This document shows, piece by piece, positions 57,724 through 64,000 of a stretch of 64,000 nt of DNA. The translations under genes and the position numbers were made by a program. Positions within the stretch are counted from its first letter, which is position 1. Each line of letters opens with the position of its first letter. This DNA is from Sabethes cyaneus (Eukaryota; Arthropoda; Insecta; Diptera; Culicidae): the NCBI RefSeq assembly GCF_943734655.1, contig NC_071354.1, positions 137,874,642-137,938,641 of the forward strand, read 5' to 3'. The notes under the pieces were generated by a model. That model did not search any database and was not told the DNA's origin. It worked only from the letters and a program-made list of their open reading frames with translations.

Positions 57724-58266
57724 TAGTGATGTCCGAAATTTTTAATTATTCGATTGCCGATTAATCGATCGAGTAGGCACTGGTCGATTAGTTCAGTATT
57801 CGTGCTAGTAGTAGTGTTCGACGTCGGAACGAAAATTGAGGTCCGGGTTCCGGTCCGGTAAAAATCGGCACGAATTTTCTTATTCCGACTTTATTCCGGT
57901 CCGATTTGGCTCTGTTCCGGTTCCGGAACCTGAACAGAGCCAAATCGGACCGGATCATTAGTCTTTATAGTCGGAATAACAAAGTTCGTGCCGCCTTTTA
58001 ACCGGACCGGACCGGAACCCGGACTTCAATTTTCGTTCCGATGTCGAACACTAGCTAGTAGTATTCGACTATAAATATTCGAATATTTCGTTAAATTATT
58101 CGACTAATCTTTCGATTATGAACGATTAATGGGGATTATTCTCATTTTTTTAATCTTATTTAAACTATTCGCTTAATGAATTACTCGTGTCGGCAGTATT
58201 CGATTACAAATTATTCGATTATTCCATGCTGTAATCGATTAATCGAGAAATTATCGGACATCACTA
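57724..58266. mobile_element. hAT-like MITE with TAGTGATGTCCGA ends, containing a nested MITE
   Basis: The left end TAGTGATGTCCGAAA and the reverse complement of the right end TAGTGATGTCCGATAA match; both continue into ATTAATCGA-rich sequence full of ATTCGATTA words. Without the nested copy it is about 290 bp. A clean 8-bp duplication is not visible. Confidence 0.7.
57812..58053. mobile_element. 242-bp palindromic hAT MITE with 8-bp target duplication
   Basis: Near-perfect inverted arms of about 110-120 bp meet at GGTTCCGGAACC, so the whole element is one large hairpin. The outer ends are TAGTGTTCGACGTCGGAACG and its inverted copy TAGTGTTCGACATCGGAACG. GCTAGTAG lies on both sides (57804-57811 and 58054-58061), the 8-bp duplication typical of hAT. 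It interrupts the older MITE at 57724-58266. Confidence 0.93.
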
Positions 58267-59303
58267 AATGTAGAAATTGAATTTACACTCAAGTCGCTTT
58301 TTACGCGAAGGATACGTCCCGCGTAAATCAAAACCGCGTAAATTCCGAAAACCGCGTAAATTCTGAAAACCGCGTAAATTCCGAAAACCGCGTGAAAATA
58401 GTCGCGTAAAAACCCAAGGAACAATTTTTGCTTATTAAACGTTTCACCGACAGCTTTTATTCAACACATGCTGTATAGCTGCTTTTAAAGTATATCTAAA
58501 CACCTCTGTTCAATGCTTATACAGTTGGTTTTGGAGAATTTAAACAGCACAGTGCTGAATATGGGCGTGGAAGATGCGTTTGTATGACTGTTATGCAACG
58601 TGTAGTAAAACGTTTATTCAGTACGCATAGATATATTTATTAAACTGCTGCTAATGGTACTGAAGCTACGTTTATTCCACAGCAGTTCAACATTTAGACA
58701 AGCAAAAAGAATAAAATAAGCAAGGAAGTACTTTTATTTTATTTTGTGGGTTTCGTTATTTTCATGTTCACTTTTGTATTCGTATTTTTATAATTTAATG
58801 AGAAACTTATTAGTAAGGAAATCGTTGGTTGACTCAAAATTTATGAAGCCTGCCATTATACTTTTTTCATTCATCCGGATTCGAACTTACATCCTGACGG
58901 TCGGAAGCCATCGACGAACACATCTGAGGTAATCTGACATATGACAGGCGCCGAGTTTTTGGCCGATGTGGATTTACCAGTTTAAGTTTGTCAAGCGTGG
59001 AACAAAAATGGGTTAAAATACATTTAAGCGCTGAAGAGTAGTTTCTTAAATCGTGTTTGGCATCTGCTGTACAAGATTGCTTTAGAAGTATTTATTCTGC
59101 ACATGTTAAACATTTAATAAACTATTTGTGCAAAAGTATTTCGCTTGTACCACCAGCAAGACCAGCAACATAACACACTCACAACGCAAAGGTTTTTTTT
59201 CTCTTGATTATTGACGACGGTGAGCGGTGCTACTGAGTGAAATTCACTGGAAACTGGAAATTAAGAACTTTCGGCTAGCTGCGAACATTGTGTGCGATTG
59301 TTC

Positions 59304-59859
59304 AGTTAGTTAGTAGTGATGTGATTAGTTAGCAGCAACAGTGATTAGTTAACAGCAGAAGTGGTTCGTGCTAGTACCGCAGAGGAATAGTACTTTTGTC
59401 ACCCCGTCATTAGTTTACGCAGATAGTACTGCTTCCTGAGTTTATCGCTACTTTAAGTCGCTGCTCGCTGTCTGTGTACGTATATTTGTCATCGGGTCGG
59501 ATTTCGTTTTTTTCATCCAAAAAACAAAGCAGCAGTGGATGACACGAGAAGAAGTGGGGTTTTCGCACACCGGCAGCGGGAGCTGGTCAAGCGATTACGG
59601 CGCTACCAGCACTGGTGGTATCGCCACTATGCCACCCGACCATTACAATTCTGGCAGCTTTAGTCCGACACAATTCATCTCGCTGAGCAAATCTATTGTG
59701 AGTAACTCGCAAAGCGTCAAACTGAGCTTGTTGCCTTGGACGAGGGATAACGACACGCCGAGGGAGAAGATACATACCGTCCAGACAACAACAAATAAAA
59801 GGATTGCCACGACCAGCAAAGATTCATGTGTGCAAATTTTTTCTATTCTTAATCTGTAA
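59304..59859 (+). CDS. Unidentified 106-residue ORF (59539-59859) with leader
   Basis: TTCAGTTAGT at 59301 has an initiator-like TCAGT, and a leader of about 235 nt with a near-duplicated GTGATTAGTTAGCAGCA motif precedes ATG 59539. The protein starts MTREEVGFSHTGSGSWSSDY and is rich in Ser, Gly and Thr, without recognisable domain, signal or membrane span. Directly after TAA at 59857 come ten A's and AATAAAG, as in a retrocopied transcript. Alternatively a GTGAGT at 59698 could end a first exon after about 53 residues. It lies between two blocks of the same minisatellite, so it could be a captured gene fragment, a retroelement product or chance. Confidence 0.3.
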
Positions 59860-59954
59860 AAAAAAAAGAAATAAAGTGTACCTAATATAAATTTATTTAT
59901 ATAAATTATAAAGTGTAAAGTATAAAGTGTCATTCAAGTTGTTGGTGTTATAGG

Positions 59955-60590
59955 CTGCCATCAAGCACTTTTTATTCCACACCTGCTCTTGGTGGTGCTA
60001 CTTATACGTTTGTACGACGATTAATCGACACATATTTCACAATTTCTCTTAGCAATGCAGCTGATGCGTTTGGGCAACTTTCATTCGACCCTTATTCCAT
60101 CACTATTCCACACTTGCTCTCAGCAATGCTGCTGATTCGTTTGCGCAACATTTATTCCACTTTTATTCTGCACTTGCTCTCAGCAATGCTGCTGATACGT
60201 TTGCGCCACGTTTATTCCATCCTTATTCCACTACTATTCCACACGTGCTTTCTGTAATACTGCTGATACGTTTGCGCAATGCTTATTCCACTCTTATTCC
60301 ACTTTTACTCCACAATTGCTCTTAGCTGATACGGTAGCTTTTAAGCGACCGGTATTCCACACCTGCTCTTAGCTGTGCTGCTGATACGTTTGCACAATGC
60401 CTGTTCGACTCTCATGCCACACTTACATAACAACATGTAGATGTTGATTAGAAGCTAGGAAAAATGTGGGATATGACGTTTAAACAACACGTACTTCAGC
60501 AAATTCGCTTATTCAGCACCGGATGCTACCACACAACTCTTATTTCACACCTGCTCTTTTAAGTGCTGCCGTTTTGTTCCTTGGGAAATC
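59955..60590. repeat. Minisatellite of ~60-70-bp units (TTTATTCCAC / GCTGCTGATACGTTTG)
   Basis: At least six degenerate units contain CACTTGCTCTCAGCAATGCT, GCTGATACGTTTGCGCAA and TTATTCCAC. Diverged copies also occur at 58440-58690 and near 59090, on the other side of the ORF block. Confidence 0.85.
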
Positions 60591-60858
60591 TTGTAAAAAG
60601 CGACTTCAGTGTATATAAATTGAATTTTTTCATACCGCAGTAATTTGTATTAATTATTTTGAATTAATAATAATGCCTGTATTAAAACGTGTTTAAAAAA
60701 ATTAAAATGGCTTTCAGCTTCCTGTTAAATGAACTGCCTCACTTTGCGAGCGTACTTTTTTTTGCGTATTTGCTCTGTTTGATCTGCACAGAAATCTGCT
60801 GGCGCAAACATTTTCGGGCCGAATGTATTTGATAATCTCACGAATTTCATGCTGTTTT

Positions 60859-61054
60859 GCAAACAGTGTACTGGCCCCACAAAATATGTCAAAATTTATT
60901 TGATTTTGTAACACGGGTAACGTCTCAGATCGAATTTTTGACATCAAATTTGACAAACAGTGTACTGGGCAAGACAAATATGTCTGTCAAATACCAAAAT
61001 TTGCCCAAATTCTGACAGGAAGAAAATTTGACGATAAAGCAAACAGTGTACTGG
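60859..61054. repeat. Three direct copies of a GCAAACAGTGTACTGG end
   Basis: Copies lie at 60859-60874, 60953-60968 and 61039-61054, spaced 94 and 86 bp, the first two followed by ACAAA-TATGTC-like sequence. The inverted form occurs at about 55630. This looks like serial insertion or amplification of one TE terminus. Confidence 0.75.
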
Positions 61055-61095
61055 TACCTTAAGGCGCTCAGCAGATTTCCCAACTCGTAAAAAAA

Positions 61096-61568
61096 AACAA
61101 CAAACAACAAACAACAAACAACAAACAACAAACAACAAACAACAAACAACAAACAACAAACAACAAACAACAAACAACAAACAACAAACAACAAACAACA
61201 AACAACAAACAACAAACAACAAACAACAAACAACAAACAACAAACAACAAACAACAAACAACAAACAACAAACAACAAACAACAAACAACAAACAACAAA
61301 CAACAAACAACAAACAACAAACAACAAACAACAAACAACAAACAACAAACAACAAACAACAAACAACAAACAACAAACAACAAACAACAAACAACAAACA
61401 ACAAACAACAAACAACAAACAACAAACAACAAACAACAAACAACAAACAACAAACAACAAACAACAAACAACAAACAACAAACAACAAACAACAAACAAC
61501 AAACAACAAACAACAAACAACAAACAACAAACAACAAACAACAAACAACAAACAACAACAACAAACAA
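61096..61568. repeat. CAAACAA heptamer satellite, array 2 (~67 units)
   Basis: A 473-bp array of the same 7-bp unit as array 1, virtually free of substitutions until the last units (a dropped A near 61556). The long open frames on the minus strand are artefacts. Confidence 0.97.
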
Positions 61569-64000
61569 TAAACGGCGGAAAATGTTTGGAAAAATATACC
61601 GCTCCTATCATACAAGCTGATCCTGAAATGTGTTCAAGAACCAGTTGGAGTACAAGTGACTTGGAGCTAGTTTTTCAGTAACTAAGGAATGAGTTAAAAG
61701 TGTAAAGTTGAACAAGGTCACATCTGTGTATGCATAGTAGACGCGTGCAAGTTTTTCAGCTAGCCATCCATCCTGCACCGCGCAGTCAGCTGTACGAGAT
61801 TAGATTCTTGTACTCGAATATTTTTTCCGCGCACTTCCCCCCTACCTTGTGCAAGCAATTTGTTCCGCACAGCGTACTGTCCGACTGTACCTACTCAACA
61901 AACCACTTGGCGCTCCGCATGAAGTGCACCGAGACAAGGCGAAGTTCGCGTTCGAGATAGGCAAAGTCATGACACCTACACTTTCCGATCTTTTTTCGCC
62001 TCTTATTTAATTTATCTAATGAACGATTCACATACCGCTACCCTTTGTCGCTGCCGTCTCCACCATCTTAAAGCGTACGACGTTATTCTTCGCAAGCAAA
62101 ACACAGTCGGCAACGGGTTTGTTTCCAGTTTTGCAGCAGCCAGGCCCACGAGTAGGTACGTGGGGTTTATTTGCCCTGGTTGAGCGGTAGATTTAAAAGC
62201 TTGCCTGTATGTATTGCCCAACAGCAACCTGCTGATTGATGACGAAAGTAAAGGTCGGCCGGGACAAGTTCGAGCATGAAAACGGTGTCTATAGTTCCGT
62301 GTTGTGGGTGATATGTGATAGAATATCAAGCACGATCTGTGGGGCATATGATCGTTGATACAATTTCCGGAAAATTGACAAAGTACATTCAGCTATTGTT
62401 GCTAAATTTGTTTTACATTCGAGTTGATGTTTTATATTTAGGATTAATTACAATTTGAATCTTTCCACTGTCGAATTTCATTCAAAATCATTGATTAATT
62501 GTTGTTTTCATTATTAATAAAAATTGGTTTTGTCGTAAGAAAAAAAATTTATACAACTGCAATTACAATAAACATGTTTATAATTGTGAAAACGCTGTTT
62601 TCAGCGACTGCACTATGGCATGCATATAAAGTCTGCTTCGGCAATTTTTTAAACTTCACTCAAGTCTCTTGTGTGTTATTTGAAATAAATAATATATAAA
62701 CGACATTGGAAATATAGGAAAACAACACCATCAATCCTCCAAAAAATCCCTCAATTTAGAGCCGAAAGATGATCATCGAGCAAAACCATAGTAACTCTCC
62801 TGCAGAGACAAGCACAAATCTGAACCTTGATCAGAGGATGGTTTCTTTCGAAGCTAAAACTGTAGCAATAACAATAAATTAGCTAAATTATTTATATGGT
62901 ACGAAAGCCCCGGCAGCGATGCTTCAAACACTTGGCTCCCGCAGATGCGCTTAGTTCTCGCGGCTCCCAGCGACCTCCGTAATCTTGTGTTGTGTTTTTT
63001 TATTAGTAGTTCGGCAATCGATGCCGTGGCAGTGAATTCAACTCGGAAACCTAAGCTTCTCTTCGTCCATTACGGTGTGGATGGCATTTCGTGCCTCCTA
63101 TTAGCTGTATAGAATCTAATACGATATTTCGACGACGACTTCGACGACGACGACGACGGCTACAACTGCGATGACGATCTCCAGAATCTCGCACCGTTGC
63201 CAATCAAACCTCGAGACAGCGAATCGAAACAACAAAATGCTGCCAGAGACAGGTTATCTAATTAATTTGTGTCTACGAATAGTTGCTGTACCTTCCGTTC
63301 CTTTCCTCCACCAAAGCCGTGTGAGAGGACTGTCCCACGCGTACCGATTTCCTCTCTCACCTGTCTGCTGCTGCGGCTGCTGGTTGTAGATCGGCTTTTC
63401 TGTTCGGTTGTTATAAAAATATATAATCTGCTAGATTACTTCTATATCTAAATCTAACAATGTAATAACTTATACTCAATGTCATTTGTTGGAACTTTTC
63501 CCGCTTCGCGTAGAAAACTACTCCGGGCAACGGGTTTTTTTGTTGGTAGGTACCTCAATCGTGACACCAGCCGGCAGCAGCGGTGTTCAACGGCAGAATG
63601 TCAGAGTGGTTTGATGGGATCAGCCTTCGGTCGTGGCGCTTTGCAGGGATTTTGTAATGTGGTCACCATCGAATTCGATGAAAAGTAGCAATTGCTGTAG
63701 CAAGTAATAGGTTCAAACCAAATTAAATTCAAGCAGAAAAAGTTATTAAAGTTTTTAGTGAATTAGGTTGGGTTGTTGTGGTTAACATGTCAACTAAACC
63801 GAGTTAAAATTGAAATGATTCTAAAGTAGATGAGTACATGTATCGTTTCAGGCCTCGCAAAGAACTAAATTTTCGTTCTGACGACCTTTGCTTTTCATTC
63901 GAACTTTAATATCACAGCACAGCAGGGATGGATCTACGGCAGAGGCGTAGCCAGAAAATATTCTTTGAGAAATTTGCCAAAAAACTGACATAACCTAACT
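61569..64000. other. Gene-free right flank
   Basis: There is no supported gene. GC-richer segments at 61730-61960, 62040-62340 and 63060-63690 have short open frames on both strands without recognisable domains. A (GAC)n run is at 63130-63159. Confidence 0.4.
63130..63159. repeat. Short (GAC)n microsatellite
   Basis: GACGACGACTTCGACGACGA and further GAC units, interrupted once by TTC. Confidence 0.9.

Larger units (their letters stand above)
58286..60611. mobile_element. 2.3-kb unit bounded by the ends of the CGCGTAAA MITE family
   Basis: The left end CACTCAAGTCGCTTTTTACG is followed by several CGCGTAAATTCCGAAAAC units. The right end, reverse complemented, is CACTGAAGTCGCTTTTTAC. TA flanks both ends (58284-58285 and 60612-60613). 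The ends match the 158-bp MITE at 15140-15297. Inside are TTTATTCCAC-rich minisatellite DNA and a 106-codon ORF. It is either one large element or two MITE halves bracketing other DNA. Confidence 0.6.

Noticed and set aside
60925..61615. Cys/Leu/Val-rich minus-strand ORFs up to 228 codons over the second array
   Set aside because: Pure translation of the heptamer satellite; no start context and no conserved domain.
1..64000. tRNA, rRNA or CRISPR features
   Set aside because: No cloverleaf with a plausible T-loop GGTTCGA context, no rRNA core sequence and no spaced palindromic repeat array of CRISPR type was found by eye. A covariance-model scan would be decisive.

Overview
The window looks like nuclear DNA of a dipteran insect, most likely a culicine-type mosquito. 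It is AT-rich, almost gene-free over more than 50 kb, and full of decayed non-LTR retrotransposons, Tc1/mariner and hAT relics, MITEs and foldback elements. Its one certain gene is an insect class III POU factor. The species call is an inference from protein character and repeat load.

The gene is ventral veins lacking/drifter (vvl), a single uninterrupted coding region at 5552-6778 on the plus strand. It is preceded by a GAGA-rich stretch, a TATA box and a candidate leader of about 1 kb. Its UAG stop is followed directly by CAA UCA, which fits the CARYYA leaky-stop context, and the frame stays open for 129 more codons (6779-7165) before UAA. The extension has low-complexity, poly-Ala and poly-Gln character and a distinct C-terminus. 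Stop-codon readthrough has been reported for the Drosophila orthologue, so I read this as a readthrough isoform. It is the most interesting biology in the window.

A second, unidentified gene may start near 27.7 kb: a TATA-type promoter, a leader of about 300 nt, and an ATG with 25 coding bases running into a strong splice donor. Weaker coding candidates lie at 35.8-36.1 kb (minus), 37.8 kb (31-residue ORF) and 59.5 kb (106-residue ORF).

The rest is repeat DNA. By region: a Tc1/mariner relic with intact TIRs (0.35-1.23 kb); short MITEs (1.9, 14.6, 15.1 and 17.1 kb); a hAT relic (18.8-20.3 kb); a minus-strand non-LTR element split by a TIR-bounded insert that itself carries another RT fragment (22.7-25.6 kb); RT and mariner relics (30.5-32.6 kb); a TA-flanked TIR element (33.0-33.9 kb); more RT fragments (39-43.5 kb); a reiterated G-rich repeat and a 1.2 kb polypyrimidine tract (45.8-48.2 kb); a CR1/jockey-like RT tail (50.2-50.8 kb); a 1.5 kb foldback element (52.2-53.8 kb); two long arrays of the heptamer CAAACAA, one joined to an R1-like retrotransposon 3' end (54.1-55.6 and 61.1-61.6 kb); and nested hAT-like MITEs beside a 2.3 kb TIR-bounded unit (57.7-60.6 kb). 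Positions of decayed elements are approximate unless TIRs or duplications are named.
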